Notes: a model not told the origin generated them from the letters alone. Positions 39,268-49,160 are shown, numbered from the stretch's first letter. The stretch: DNA of 64,000 nucleotides from Paraburkholderia phytofirmans OLGA172 (GCF_001634365.1 NZ_CP014578.1:3348001-3412000), one strand, 5' to 3'. Numbers and translations are program-made.

Positions 39268-39360
39268 TCACCGTCCAACGGCAAAACTCACTACGCAAAG
39301 GCATGCACTCGTGAGTGACGGCACCGGTAGCGGCCACGGCGCGCTACACTGACTGGTCCA

Positions 39361-39536
39361 GGCGGGTTGCCGGACCGCCGGATTGCCGGATTGCCGGATT
39401 GCCGGGTTGCCGGGTTGCCGGGTTGCCGGGTTGCCGGGTTGCCGGGTTGCCGGATTGCCGGACCGCCGGACCGCCGGGTTGCCGGACCACCGGACCACCG
39501 GACCACCGGACCACCGGACCACCGGACCACCGGACT
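39361..39536 (+). repeat. 8-bp tandem array, 22 units, upstream of AraC-type gene
   Basis: 22 head-to-tail units of 8 bp. Main forms are GCCGGGTT, GCCGGATT, GCCGGACC and, in the last block, ACCGGACC. The array ends six bases before the regulator ATG at 39543. Because 8 is not a multiple of 3, all frames through it stay open, including one in frame with the regulator from an ATG at 39315. Confidence 0.95.
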
Positions 39537-39542
39537 TTCATC

Positions 39543-40370
39543 ATGACCGCCCATCGCTTTCAGGATTCCGCCCGCTACTGGCGCACGCCGCTTCTGCCCG
39601 GCGCGGATCTGCTCACGGCCGAATATCACAATCACGAGTTCACGCCGCATTGGCACGATGCGTACACGATTCCGGTGATCGTCGCGGGAGCCGAGGGGTA
39701 TCGATATCGCGGCTCGGACTATGTCGCCGAAGCGGGCAGTGTGCCGATCATCAATCCTGGCGAATTGCACACGGGTTCCAAGGCTGTCGAGGCAGGCTGG
39801 CGATATCGCGTGATATATGCACCCGTGGATTTCATTCACGAGCTCGCCAACGAGGTCGCCGGCAAGCCAAAGGCGTTGCCGTGGTTCGCGCCGGGGGTGA
39901 TCCGCGATCACGATCTGGCGCAGCGGCTGGCGCACGCGCATTGTCTGCTGGAGGCCGGCGACGATCCGCTTGCCGCCGAGGCCGCCATGCTCGACGCGCT
40001 GTCCACCTTGCTGGTCCGCTACTCGCAAACGCAGCCGGAACCGTCGCGCCTCGCCGCCGACGACGCCCGCGTCGCCACAATGCAGGAGCGCCTGACCGGC
40101 GACCTCGCCGAACCTGTCACGCTGGCGGAAGTGGCGCGGGCAGCGGGACTGTCGCCGTTTCACGCCGCACGCCTGTTCAATCAGGCTACCGGCCTGCCAC
40201 CGCACGCGTGGCGCAACCAGGTGCGCCTGCAACGCTCACTCGCACCGTTGCGCGCGGGTGTCTCAGTGACGGATGTCGCCGCAGCGAGTGGTTTCACGGA
40301 CCAAAGTCATTTCACACGCCATTTCCGGCGCATGTTCGGGGTGCCGCCGGGGCGCTGGCAAGGCGCCTGA
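39543..40370 (+). CDS. AraC-family transcriptional regulator
   Basis: 275 residues from ATG 39543. The N-terminal half is a cupin-type sensing domain (HEFTPHWHDAYTIPVIVAG, then GSVPIINPGELHTG); the C-terminal half has two helix-turn-helix units, VTLAEVARAAGLSPFHAARL and VTDVAAASGFTDQSHFTRHF. It stands 320 bp upstream of azlCD on the same strand; AraC-cupin regulators often control azlCD-type exporters. No Shine-Dalgarno is visible before this ATG, because the upstream DNA is the 8-bp array; a longer product starting at 39315 cannot be excluded. Confidence 0.9.
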   Translation: MTAHRFQDSARYWRTPLLPGADLLTAEYHNHEFTPHWHDAYTIPVIVAGAEGYRYRGSDYVAEAGSVPIINPGELHTGSKAVEAGWRYRVIYAPVDFIHELANEVAGKPKALPWFAPGVIRDHDLAQRLAHAHCLLEAGDDPLAAEAAMLDALSTLLVRYSQTQPEPSRLAADDARVATMQERLTGDLAEPVTLAEVARAAGLSPFHAARLFNQATGLPPHAWRNQVRLQRSLAPLRAGVSVTDVAAASGFTDQSHFTRHFRRMFGVPPGRWQGA

Positions 40371-40689
40371 GACAACACCGTCCGGCACGGCGAGGCACCT
40401 GGCACAGCGGGCTTGCGACGCATTCGACTCGCACGGACGGCTGCACGGCCGCCACCTATTCGCCGCGCGCCCTGGACCTGGCCAGCCATACGCCGCACGA
40501 CTCAGCCTGCGAGCGGGTCCTTCCAGCCACTCTATATAAGCATCCGTCCCCGCCTCTCGCAGAGCCGTCGTCCATGCGCTCCAGCCGGCCGCCCCGCAAC
40601 CTGACAAGACATCCTGGACTCGCCACCGCAAGAACGTACAAGCCCCGTCCACCGCCAATCGCTATGCTTCCCAAATCAAGGAGGCAAGA
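40371..40689 (+). other. Intergenic region, AraC regulator to azlC
   Basis: 319 bp. I see no gene or clear hairpin. A TATATA-containing patch (near 40534) may be a -10 region for azlC, and AAGGAGG stands just before the azlC start. Confidence 0.4.
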
Positions 40690-41541
40690 TTGACCCATTC
40701 CAACCCCGGCCAGCCTTCAGGCTCTAGCCACTTAAAAGAATTCACCGCCGGCGCGCGCGACATCATCCCGATGATGGTCGGTGCGGCGCCCTTCGGCGTG
40801 ATCTTCGGCACCCTGGTCGCATCCGGCCCGCTGCATCTATGGCACGGGCAGCTGATGTCGCTCGTCGTATTCGCCGGCTCCGCGCAATTCATCGCGCTGG
40901 GCCTGATCGCTGGTCACGCGAGTTTTGCGGTGATCTGGGCGACCACGCTCGTCGTCAACCTGCGTCACGTGCTGTACAGCGCAACGCTCGCGCCGCATGT
41001 CGCGCATCTGTCCGCGCGCTGGCGCTGGGCGCTCGGCGCACTGCTCACCGACGAAGTTTTCGCGGTCGCGTGGGAACATTACCGGCATCGGGAACCCGGC
41101 ACGATCGGCCCGCACTACTTCTTTGGCGCGGGGCTCGCCATGTACCTGAACTGGCAGCTCTGGACCGTTGCCGGCCTGCTGTTCGGTGCCGCCTTTCCGG
41201 GCCTGCAGTCGCTCGGGCTCGATTTCGCGATGGTTGCCACCTTTATCGCGATCGTCGTGCCGCAACTCGTCGCGCTGCGCTACATCGCGGCGGCCGTGAC
41301 CGCCGGCACGCTGGCCTTCTTCTGGCAAGCATGGCCGTACAAGCTCGGCCTGCTCGGCGCGGTGTTCGCGGGCGTGGTAATCGGAGTGTTGCTGTCAGTG
41401 CCGTGGCTTGGGCGAGGCGCGCGGGAGAATCGCGAATCCTCGCGAGAAGCTTCGCGCGACACCTCGCAGGATGCCCTGCGGGAAGCCCCGCGGAAAACCT
41501 CGCAGGAAACTTCGCAGGAAACCATGGAGGCATCGCGATGA
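40690..41541 (+). CDS. azlC: AzlC family branched-chain amino acid exporter subunit
   Basis: Large subunit of an AzlCD/BrnFE-type exporter for branched-chain amino acids. 283 residues; the TTG at 40690 is taken as start because GGAGG lies five bases upstream. Membrane helices begin at IIPMMVGAAPFGVIFGTL; the motif VFAGSAQFIALGLI is the AzlC hallmark. The last ~35 residues are a hydrophilic tail of four-residue repeats (SREA, SRDT, SQDA, SQET), unlike the family. The stop overlaps azlD (ATGA). Confidence 0.9.
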   Translation: MTHSNPGQPSGSSHLKEFTAGARDIIPMMVGAAPFGVIFGTLVASGPLHLWHGQLMSLVVFAGSAQFIALGLIAGHASFAVIWATTLVVNLRHVLYSATLAPHVAHLSARWRWALGALLTDEVFAVAWEHYRHREPGTIGPHYFFGAGLAMYLNWQLWTVAGLLFGAAFPGLQSLGLDFAMVATFIAIVVPQLVALRYIAAAVTAGTLAFFWQAWPYKLGLLGAVFAGVVIGVLLSVPWLGRGARENRESSREASRDTSQDALREAPRKTSQETSQETMEASR

Positions 41542-41861
41542 ACTACGTCGTTCTGATCCTCGGCATGGCCATCATTACGTGGGTGATCCGCGCCGCCGTC
41601 TTCGTGCTCGGCGACCGGCTGGTGTTCCCGCCGCTCGTGCGCACCGCGCTTGGTTTCGTACCCGTTACTGTGCTAACCGCGATTATCGTCCCGATGGCGG
41701 TCTCGCCGCACGGCACCAGTGCCGAATTGACCTGGCGCAATCCGCAACTGGTCGGGGCGCTGGCGGCCGTCGCGGTCAGCGCGCTGACGCGGCGGCCACT
41801 CCTGACCATTGCGGTCGGCCTGACGGTCTTTTTTGTCTGGCAAGGCGTCGTGCTCAAATAG
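41538..41861 (+). CDS. azlD: AzlD family transporter subunit
   Basis: Small partner of AzlC: 107 residues with about four membrane segments (VVLILGMAIITWVIRAAVFV at the start; ALGFVPVTVLTAIIVP; LVGALAAVAVSALT; LTIAVGLTVFFVW). Start ATG 41538 overlaps the azlC stop, showing coupled translation. Confidence 0.9.
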   Translation: MNYVVLILGMAIITWVIRAAVFVLGDRLVFPPLVRTALGFVPVTVLTAIIVPMAVSPHGTSAELTWRNPQLVGALAAVAVSALTRRPLLTIAVGLTVFFVWQGVVLK

Positions 41862-42012
41862 GCGCTGTTCGAGGGCCACATCATGCCTCTCGCGCCCACG
41901 TTGTCATGGGCGCGCGGCGCGGCTGTCCCGGCATGGTGCAGGCGCCCACCGCCCACGGGCCCCCCACAGGCGACGCATCCCTCCAAGGCCGCCGCCAAAA
42001 CCTCGCCCACCC

Positions 42013-42039
42013 TTAAGTTTCCCTTAATTCCGCCGATAT
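42013..42039 (+). promoter_or_regulatory. Candidate sigma-28 (FliA) promoter
   Basis: TTAAGTTT, 11-bp spacer, GCCGATAT, compared with the proteobacterial FliA consensus TAAAGTTT-N11-GCCGATAA: one mismatch in each box and exact spacing. It lies in the 331-bp gap after azlD, about 150 bp before the next gene; the rest of this gap shows nothing else. Confidence 0.65.
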
Positions 42040-42192
42040 GATGTCGAGGTCCGCTCATCGGGAACCATCCCGCTGGTTACGCGGCAACAGGCAGGAATCA
42101 ACCGCGACGGCATTTGGCGTCGCGTCTCACAGGGCCCGGCTACGGTCGGGCGACTTGACGAGGCCGCGCGGCAGGACCAAACGGGATAACAC

Positions 42193-42954
42193 ATGGGTCA
42201 AATCACCCTCAAGCTCAAAGACGAGACCATTGCGACGCTGCGCAAGGACTTCGACGCTTTTTTGCGGGTTTCGCTGAAGCTCGATCCGCAGTTCGCGACG
42301 CCGTCGTTTGAGGACTTTTTGCGCGCCAAGCTGCTCGACAATATCGTGCCGCTGACAGAACATGCGGTTCAGCGAATGTTGCAAGGTGGTCAGTACGCGT
42401 GGGCGAAACGCACGCTAGACAAGGAATTCCCGGACGTCGTGGCGATTCTGATGCGGCAGGCGGAAGAATTCGGTTTCGGCTTTGCGGCCCGCTCGGAATG
42501 GACGCCGGAAGAGCTCGCCAAGCAGTGCCGCGACTGGGCGGCGGCCATCGTCAAGGAAGCGGAAGGCGACGCTGCGCTGATCGATCCGCTTGCGGCGCAG
42601 ATCAAGGGCGCGGCGCAGGACATCCAGGCGCTCGAGGAAGTCATGCAGACGCCGGCCTGGCGTCTGGTGGAATCACTGCGTCAACGCGTCTACGAAGCCA
42701 AAGTGGCATGTGAAACCGGTGTGGGCAGCTCCGCGCGCGAAAAGCTCGGCGAACTGCGCGGCCTGTTGCGCCTGGGGATTTCGCACGGCTCGTTCCAGAA
42801 GCAGGAAGCGCAGCAGATCATGGAGTACCTGCGCTTGCTGAAGCCGGAGATTTTCGTCGAAGAACCGTATGACGTGTTCTCACGTCTCGCCGCATGGCTG
42901 CGCAATTTCTTCGTGCCGCCGCGTCCGGCTCCACAACAGCAGCAACGGCAGTAG
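42193..42954 (+). CDS. Conserved hypothetical protein, mostly helical
   Basis: 253 residues, not recognised. It starts MGQITLKLKDETIATLRKDF. There is no signal peptide or membrane segment; composition suggests alpha-helical, with a Pro/Gln tail (PPRPAPQQQQRQ). The preceding region holds a sigma-28-like promoter, which would place it with late flagellar or chemotaxis genes. Its coding character (codon use, GGG-ATAACAC leader before ATG) is convincing. No function is claimed. Confidence 0.75.
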   Translation: MGQITLKLKDETIATLRKDFDAFLRVSLKLDPQFATPSFEDFLRAKLLDNIVPLTEHAVQRMLQGGQYAWAKRTLDKEFPDVVAILMRQAEEFGFGFAARSEWTPEELAKQCRDWAAAIVKEAEGDAALIDPLAAQIKGAAQDIQALEEVMQTPAWRLVESLRQRVYEAKVACETGVGSSAREKLGELRGLLRLGISHGSFQKQEAQQIMEYLRLLKPEIFVEEPYDVFSRLAAWLRNFFVPPRPAPQQQQRQ

Positions 42955-43132
42955 CGGCAGTAGCGGCAAAAGCAGGTTCAATCCCACATCGTCCTGAGCC
43001 TGGCCCCAATCTCGATCTTCGCCTGCGCGGCCGCGGCCAGCCCGGTCGCTGTCGGCGCACCTGACGCTGGCGCCCGCGACTTGCGACGCGGCGGCCAGGA
43101 TTGCCGCCACGCCATGTGCTTCAGACTCAGGC

Positions 43133-43588
43133 TTAGTGCTTCACGTCAGCGCCGTTATCCTGATCGGCAGCCCCGCCTTGCATGTTCATCTTCATTTCAT
43201 TGTCGGCAGTCTGCTTGTCGGCCTTCTGATTGATCCTGGCATCACGCACCTGCTCCTTGTACTGCGACTTGGCAGCCTTTTGCTGTTGCTTCAACTCCGC
43301 CTTGGACGCCTTCTTCGACGCCTTGTATTCGGCGTTCGCCTGTGCGTTGGCGTCGCGCTTCTGGACCAGCGGATCGGGCGAACCCGATGCCGTCAGACGC
43401 GTCGGCGCCGGCGCCGCCGGCTGCACACCCTGCGCGGCCGGCGCTGCGGGCGCGACATCGGCGCCTTGGGTCTGAATCTGTGCCTGGCCGTTGATACCGG
43501 CGGCCGGTCGCGCGGTCTGCGCGAGCGCGGCGGTAGCGGCAAAAGCAGTCAGGGCGGTACCGATCAGGAGCGTACGAATCTGGGTCAT
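43133..43588 (-). CDS. Exported Lys/Ala/Gln-rich hypothetical protein
   Basis: 151 residues from ATG 43588, signal peptide MTQIRTLLIGTALTAFAATA then ALA-QT. The mature part has an Ala/Pro-rich stretch followed by a highly charged helix (SKKASKAELKQQQKAAKSQY, then EQVRDARINQKADKQTADNE), probably coiled. Ends in a Met/Gly/Asp tail. Probable small periplasmic protein of unknown role. Confidence 0.7.
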   Translation of the reverse strand: MTQIRTLLIGTALTAFAATAALAQTARPAAGINGQAQIQTQGADVAPAAPAAQGVQPAAPAPTRLTASGSPDPLVQKRDANAQANAEYKASKKASKAELKQQQKAAKSQYKEQVRDARINQKADKQTADNEMKMNMQGGAADQDNGADVKH

Positions 43589-43879
43589 GGCTAAATCCTC
43601 TCTAAAGTTGTTGTGACGCGGGCGCCGTATCCGGCGCGGCACGCCCGGTCTAGTCATTGCTGGAAGAATGCAGCAGGCTTTGCTGCAAGGACGAACTTTA
43701 CGAGTGAATTTCCAAACATACGACCCGTGTTACGGAACGTTTCACTTTCCGACAACTTCATAACATACGCATAACATCTGCTTTCAATTGCCGGAGTACG
43801 GTCCCGTCCCACGGGGACTGTCATTCAGGGCAAGCTTCTGGCTTATCATGCGAACCCTTTGCTTCAAGGTGCAAACGCC

Positions 43880-44098
43880 ATGCCCAACCTCGATTTCACA
43901 CTGACCGGCGACTACGTCGAACTGCACAATCTCCTGAAGATAACGGGGCTCGCGGACAGCGGCGGGTCGGCAAAAATGATGGTCGCGGACGGCGCGGTGA
44001 CCGTCGACGGCCGGGTCGAGACGCGTAAGACCTGCAAAATTCGCGCGGGTCAGGTCGTGCTGTTCGGCGATACGCGAATCGCAGTGCACGAGGCTTGA
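43880..44098 (+). CDS. S4-domain RNA-binding protein (YbcJ-like)
   Basis: 72 residues from ATG 43880: MPNLDFTLTGDYVELHNLLK, then GLADSGGSAKMMVADGAVTV, DGRVETRKTCKIRAGQVV. This is one S4 domain, as in E. coli YbcJ. The 291 bp before it hold an AT-rich stretch (43700-43790) but no gene. Binding target unknown. Confidence 0.85.
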   Translation: MPNLDFTLTGDYVELHNLLKITGLADSGGSAKMMVADGAVTVDGRVETRKTCKIRAGQVVLFGDTRIAVHEA

Positions 44099-44446
44099 CG
44101 CGCTGCCTCGCCGGTCCCGGGGCACACCCGCAGCCAAAAACGCTGAACCGGCGACTGGCGGCCGCGAACTCGAAATCGAAGACTGGTGACCAACGGCCCG
44201 TCATCCGGGGCGTTGAGTCCGAAAACCCGGAAGGCCGCGCGCACCAAAATCGTGCTTCCTCCATCGACATCCCCGCGCCCAAGCAATAAGCTGTCGGTTT
44301 CGACAGACAAACAATCGGCTGACAGCCGCCCTACGCTTCGGGTGAACCTGCGCATGTCGCCGCCTCACCGGCCGCGCGCAAGCCCCGCGAGCCACCCGGC
44401 TTGCGCCCGCCGCCACGCTGTTGCCCCTTCTGCTTCCAAGCGCTCC
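44099..44446 (+). other. Intergenic region before the MATE gene
   Basis: 348 bp. No gene with convincing codon use and no terminator seen. The frame upstream of the MATE start is open to 44186 but has no start or similarity that would extend the protein. Confidence 0.4.
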
Positions 44447-45856
44447 ATGACTCAATCCGGCTTCACCCGGGTGGCCGCCCGACCGCCGACCCTGTCCCGC
44501 CACGCGGCCGACACCGCTCGGCTCGCGGCCCCGCTCGCCATTGCGCAACTTTCGCAAATGGCGATGGGCGTCACCGACACGATCCTGCTCGGCTCGCTCG
44601 GCCCCGACGCGCTCGCCGCCGGCGGCCTCGGCGCCAACCTGTTCTTCGTCGTGGTCACGCTATTGCAGGGCGTGCTCACCTCCGTCAGCGTGAGCGTCTC
44701 GCATGCGCGCGGCGCGCAGGACGAGGGCCGTGTGCCGCATATCTATTGGACCGGCCTGGTGCTGTCGGTACTGCTGTCGGTGCCCGCGTTCTTCCTGCTG
44801 TCGTTCGCTACACCGATCCTGCTGGCGTTCGGCGAACCCACGCTGCTTGCGCACAATGTCGGCGAATACGCGGCGGTGCTGCGCTGGGGCTCGCTCGGCA
44901 GCCTGATCGGCGTCGGCCTGATGCGCTCGTTCCTGCCGGCCATCGGCGCCGCCAAGCGGCTCCTGTGGGTGTCGCTCGTCAGCGTGTTCGTCAACGGTTT
45001 TCTCAACTACGGGCTGATTCACGGCGTCTACGGACTGCCCCGCCTCGGCTTTCTCGGTTCGGCGGCGGCCACCTCGATCACTGTGTGGCTGAGCGCGCTC
45101 GTGCTGATGGCCTTGTTGCATCTGCGGCCACGCTATAAACACTTCGTTGTCGCGACACGGCCGAACGTGCCGTTGATGGGCGAGTTGTTCGGCATCGGCT
45201 GGCCGGTCGCGATCACCTACGGCGTCGAGTCGACCCTGTTCCTCGCCACCGGCCTGATGGTCGGCCTGCTCGGCGAATCGCAACTGGCCGCGCATCAGAT
45301 CGCATTGAATGTCGCTTCGGTAGCCTTCATGGTGCCGCTCGCGATCGGCCAGGCGGCCAATGTGCGGGTCGGTTACTGGTCCGGCGCCGGCCAGCCGCTC
45401 GCCGCGCGCCACGCAGGTTTCGTCGCGCTCGCGCTCGGCATCGGCTTCATGACGCTGTCGGGCATTGTGCTGATCGCCGCGCCGCACTGGATCGTAGGCC
45501 TCTATCTGCACCTCGACGACCCCGCTAACGCAGCCACGGTCGCCCTGGCGAGCTCGCTGCTCGGCGTGGCCGCGATCTTCCAGATCGTCGACGGCATGCA
45601 GACGGTCGGCTCAGGCTGCCTGCGCGGGCTGAAGGACACGCGCGTGCCGATGATCGCCGCGACCTTCGGGTACTGGGTCATCGGCTTTCCGACCGGTTAC
45701 GTGCTGGCATTCCACTTCGGGCTGGGCGCACGCGGTTTGTGGTGGGGACTCGCGGCCGGTCTCGCGAGCGTTGCGCTGCTGATGACGCTGCGCTTTCACA
45801 AACTGAGCTTGCGACGCGTGCCAGTCACACCCGGCGCGGCACCTGATTCCGCTTAG
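44447..45856 (+). CDS. MATE family efflux transporter (NorM type)
   Basis: 469 residues, about 12 membrane segments. MATE features: APLAIAQLSQMAMGVTDTIL at helix 1 with the AQLSQM-x-x-G-V-x-D motif, and the equivalent in the second half, IALNVASVAFMVPLAIGQAA, followed by NVRVGYWSGAGQP. Uses Na+ or H+ to export cationic drugs. Start ATG 44447 chosen because the family begins about 20 residues before helix 1. Confidence 0.92.
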   Translation: MTQSGFTRVAARPPTLSRHAADTARLAAPLAIAQLSQMAMGVTDTILLGSLGPDALAAGGLGANLFFVVVTLLQGVLTSVSVSVSHARGAQDEGRVPHIYWTGLVLSVLLSVPAFFLLSFATPILLAFGEPTLLAHNVGEYAAVLRWGSLGSLIGVGLMRSFLPAIGAAKRLLWVSLVSVFVNGFLNYGLIHGVYGLPRLGFLGSAAATSITVWLSALVLMALLHLRPRYKHFVVATRPNVPLMGELFGIGWPVAITYGVESTLFLATGLMVGLLGESQLAAHQIALNVASVAFMVPLAIGQAANVRVGYWSGAGQPLAARHAGFVALALGIGFMTLSGIVLIAAPHWIVGLYLHLDDPANAATVALASSLLGVAAIFQIVDGMQTVGSGCLRGLKDTRVPMIAATFGYWVIGFPTGYVLAFHFGLGARGLWWGLAAGLASVALLMTLRFHKLSLRRVPVTPGAAPDSA

Positions 45857-46019
45857 AATGGATTTCTCGGCGGCGTAAGCAAGCCACACCCGCTGCCGCC
45901 ATGAGAGGCCTGCAAACGGGAGAAACAGCGTGTCGTGGCGTCAAAATCAAAATCAAAATCAGGCTGCACCGCATAGCAAGCACGCGTTCAGCACGCACCG
46001 GACGCAGTCCCTCGCCCCG

Positions 46020-47639
46020 ATGGAAGTCCCCTTGCGGGACTGGGGGACGGCGAGACATTTCTTCCTGCTGTGCTGCGCAACGGCATTTTTAACCGCTTGC
46101 GCCACCAAACCTCCCGCCACCGCATTCGACCGTCCGGTCACCCACGCACTGCCCGTCACTGAAACAACGCCGCTTCACACGGCCCTCGCGCCGCTCGAAG
46201 CCGCGCATCCGGACGAGTCCGGTTTCCGGCTCCTATCGAGCGGCACCGACGCCTTGCAGATGCGCATCGCGCTCGCGCGCGCGGCAACAAAAACCCTCGA
46301 CATGCAGTACTACATTGCCAATGAGGACACCACCGGCAAATTGCTGCTCGGCGCCGCGCTCTATGCGGCCGACCATGGTGTGAAAGTGCGCATGCTGGTC
46401 GACGATCTGAACTTCAAGGACATCGACCGTACGATGGCAGGTCTGAACTCGCACGACAATATCGATATCCGCGTCTTCAATCCGTTCGGCAGCGCGCAGG
46501 AAGGCATGTTCGAACGCACCACCAACGTGTTCACGCAGATCGGCCATTTCACCCGCCGCATGCACAACAAGTCGATGATCGCCGACAACCAGTTGGCCAT
46601 CGTCGGCGGCCGCAACCTCGGCGACGAATATTTCAGCGCCAGCGAAACGCTGCAGTTCCGCGACCTTGACGTGCTAGCCGCCGGCCCAATTGCCGCCGAC
46701 GTCTCCGCCAGTTTCGACGACTACTGGAACAGCAGCATCGCCTATCCGCTGCGGGTGCTGAACAAACAGAAATTCGATGCGAAGGAGCTCGACCAGACGC
46801 GCGACGATTTACGCCAGCACTGGCGCACCAACGCCGATCCGTACAACGCGAAGCCGCTGAACGCTACCCCGCTCGCCTCGCAGATTGCCCAGGATCAACT
46901 CGGCTTGACATGGGCGCCGGCCGAATTCAAGGCGGACCTGCCGGAGAAAATCGAACATCCGTCGCCGGACTACGTCAGCCCGCCGATGCAGCGACTCGCC
47001 GAACTGATGCGCGACGCGCAGAAAGATTTTCTGGTCATTTCGCCCTACTTTGTGCTGCACGAGGCCGGTGTCAAAGCGGCCGGCGAACTGACGCATCGTG
47101 GCGTACGGATCGCCGTGCTGACCAACTCGCTCGCGGCAACCGACGCGGTGGCCGTGCAAGCCGGCTATAGCCCCTTCCGCGTGCCGCTGTTACAGCAAGG
47201 CGTGGAGTTGTACGAATTCAAACCGCAGCAGAGCGTGCCGAGCACCGGTTTCGCCGGATCTGGCTCGCGAACCAGCCTGCACGCAAAAACCTATGTCATC
47301 GACCGCAAGATTCTGGTGATCGGCTCGATGAATCTCGATCCGCGCTCGGCCAATCTGAATACCGAGCAGACGCTGGTCATCCATAGCCCGGTGCTCGCCG
47401 AACAGGTCGCGCGGATCTTCGAACGCGCCATCGCGCCCGAAGCGAGCTACCACGTCACACTCGCGGATCCGGCGCAACTCGCCTATCTGCGCTCGATCGG
47501 CGCGCCCCTGTCGCCGCTCGTCTGGACCGACGTCGAGGACGGCGCGCGCCGCACCTATATCTTCGATCCCCAAGCGGGCTTTTACCGGAATGCGCTAACG
47601 GGTCTATTCTCCCTATTGCCCGTCAACGCAGAACTTTGA
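46020..47639 (+). CDS. Phospholipase D family lipoprotein (cardiolipin synthase-like)
   Basis: 539 residues from ATG 46020, with a lipoprotein signal peptide ending FLTAC (Cys at 27). Two HKD motifs: His182 in HNKSMIADNQLAIVGGRN and His421 in HAKTYVIDRKILVIGSMN. Similar to E. coli ClsC/YmdC, which makes cardiolipin, but a lipoprotein form may have a periplasmic or outer-membrane job. A GTG at 45930 has GGGAG seven bases upstream and would add 30 residues including QNQNQNQ; that start is possible. Confidence 0.86.
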   Translation: MEVPLRDWGTARHFFLLCCATAFLTACATKPPATAFDRPVTHALPVTETTPLHTALAPLEAAHPDESGFRLLSSGTDALQMRIALARAATKTLDMQYYIANEDTTGKLLLGAALYAADHGVKVRMLVDDLNFKDIDRTMAGLNSHDNIDIRVFNPFGSAQEGMFERTTNVFTQIGHFTRRMHNKSMIADNQLAIVGGRNLGDEYFSASETLQFRDLDVLAAGPIAADVSASFDDYWNSSIAYPLRVLNKQKFDAKELDQTRDDLRQHWRTNADPYNAKPLNATPLASQIAQDQLGLTWAPAEFKADLPEKIEHPSPDYVSPPMQRLAELMRDAQKDFLVISPYFVLHEAGVKAAGELTHRGVRIAVLTNSLAATDAVAVQAGYSPFRVPLLQQGVELYEFKPQQSVPSTGFAGSGSRTSLHAKTYVIDRKILVIGSMNLDPRSANLNTEQTLVIHSPVLAEQVARIFERAIAPEASYHVTLADPAQLAYLRSIGAPLSPLVWTDVEDGARRTYIFDPQAGFYRNALTGLFSLLPVNAEL

Positions 47640-47655
47640 AAAGCGGAGTTGAACC

Positions 47656-49056
47656 ATGACTGAAGACGTACGAATGGAGCGCGATACGTTCGGTGAAATC
47701 GCCGTACCGAACACTCGTCTATGGGGCGCGCAAACCCAGCGCTCGCTGCAGAACTTCCGTATTTCGTCCGAGAAGCAATCGCCCGAACTGATCACCGCGC
47801 TGGCCGTCATCAAGCGCGCCGCTGCCGAAGTCAACCTGGGTCTGGGCGTGCTCGACGAGAGCAAGGCGAAGGCGATCATGCAAGCGGCCGATGAGATCAT
47901 CGACGGCAAGCACCCCGAGGAATTTCCGCTCGCGGTCTGGCAAACCGGCTCTGGAACGCAAACCAACATGAACCTCAACGAGGTGATCGCGAATCGCGCG
48001 AGCGAGCTGCTCGGCGGCGAGCGCGGCGAAGCGCGCAAGGTGCATCCGAACGATGACGTGAATCGCGGCCAGTCGTCGAACGACGTGTTTCCGACGGCAA
48101 TGCACGTGGCCGCCGCCTATGCGGCCGTCAAGCATCTGCTGCCCGCGCTGAAGACGCTGCGCGATACGCTCGACGGCAAGGCGAAAGCCTTTGCCGACAT
48201 CGTCAAGATCGGCCGCACGCACCTGCAGGACGCCACGCCGCTGACGCTCGGCCAGGAGTTCTCAGGCTACGTCGCGCAACTCGATCACGGCATTCGTCAT
48301 GTGGAATCGGCGCTGCCGCATCTGTACGAACTCGCGCAGGGCGGCACGGCGGTCGGCACGGGGTTGAACGCGCATCCGCAATTCGCGGACAAGGTGGCGG
48401 CCGCGATCGGCAAGCTGACCGGCTTGCCGTTCGTCTCCGCGCCGAACAAATTCGAAGTCATGGCCGGGGCCGACGCGCTGGTGTTCGCGCACGGCGCATT
48501 GAAGACAGTGGCGGCGAGCCTGAACAAGATCGCCAACGACATCCGCTGGCTCGCAAGCGGCCCGCGTTGCGGGCTCGGCGAACTGTCGATTCCGGAAAAC
48601 GAACCGGGCAGCTCGATCATGCCGGGCAAGGTCAATCCGACCCAGTCCGAAGCCTTGACGATGCTGTGCGCGCAAGTGTTCGGCAACGACGTCGCGGTGA
48701 ATATCGGCGGCGCGAGCGGCAACTTCGAGTTGAACGTGTTCCGACCGATGATCGCGCACAACGTGCTGCAATCGGTCCGTTTGCTCGCCGACGGCGCGCA
48801 CAGTTTCAACGACAACTGTGCAGTGGGCATCGAGCCGAATCGCGAGCGCATCGATACGCTGCTCAACGAATCGCTGATGCTGGTGACGGCGCTCAATCCG
48901 CACATCGGCTACGACAAGGCCGCGCAGATTGCGAAGAAGGCGCACAAGGAAGGCACTACGCTGAAGGCGGCGGCGCTCGCGCTCGGCTATGTCACCGAGC
49001 AGCAGTTCGACGAATGGGTACGGCCGAAGGATATGGTCGGGCATTCGGCCGGGTGA
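47656..49056 (+). CDS. fumC: Class II fumarate hydratase
   Basis: Interconverts fumarate and L-malate in the TCA cycle; iron-free, stable form. 466 residues; signature [13 protein letters not shown], active site His in TGQ-type loop ([13 protein letters not shown]) and [18 protein letters not shown]. Begins 16 bp after the PLD gene. A GC-rich hairpin (AGGCCGCG / CGCGGCCT, 49112-49147) without T-run follows. Confidence 0.97.
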   Translation: MTEDVRMERDTFGEIAVPNTRLWGAQTQRSLQNFRISSEKQSPELITALAVIKRAAAEVNLGLGVLDESKAKAIMQAADEIIDGKHPEEFPLAVWQTGSGTQTNMNLNEVIANRASELLGGERGEARKVHPNDDVNRGQSSNDVFPTAMHVAAAYAAVKHLLPALKTLRDTLDGKAKAFADIVKIGRTHLQDATPLTLGQEFSGYVAQLDHGIRHVESALPHLYELAQGGTAVGTGLNAHPQFADKVAAAIGKLTGLPFVSAPNKFEVMAGADALVFAHGALKTVAASLNKIANDIRWLASGPRCGLGELSIPENEPGSSIMPGKVNPTQSEALTMLCAQVFGNDVAVNIGGASGNFELNVFRPMIAHNVLQSVRLLADGAHSFNDNCAVGIEPNRERIDTLLNESLMLVTALNPHIGYDKAAQIAKKAHKEGTTLKAAALALGYVTEQQFDEWVRPKDMVGHSAG

Positions 49057-49160
49057 GCCGCTACACGATCGGGCGGCACTTTTGCCCGGTTGGCCGATTT
49101 CCCGGCGCGCGTTGAACAGCAGGCCGCGAATGCAACGATCGCGCGGCCTGCGGGCTCGGC

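Noticed and set aside
39361..39536. CRISPR array
   Set aside because: Units are contiguous 8-mers with no spacers; no cas genes.
39291..40232. Minus-strand open frame through the 8-bp array
   Set aside because: The array keeps every frame open because 8 is not divisible by 3 and it lacks stops; the rest is antisense to the AraC gene.
40395..40415. Second sigma-54-like site TGGCAC...TTGC before azlC
   Set aside because: GG to GC spacing is 12, not 10, so it cannot act as a -24/-12 promoter.
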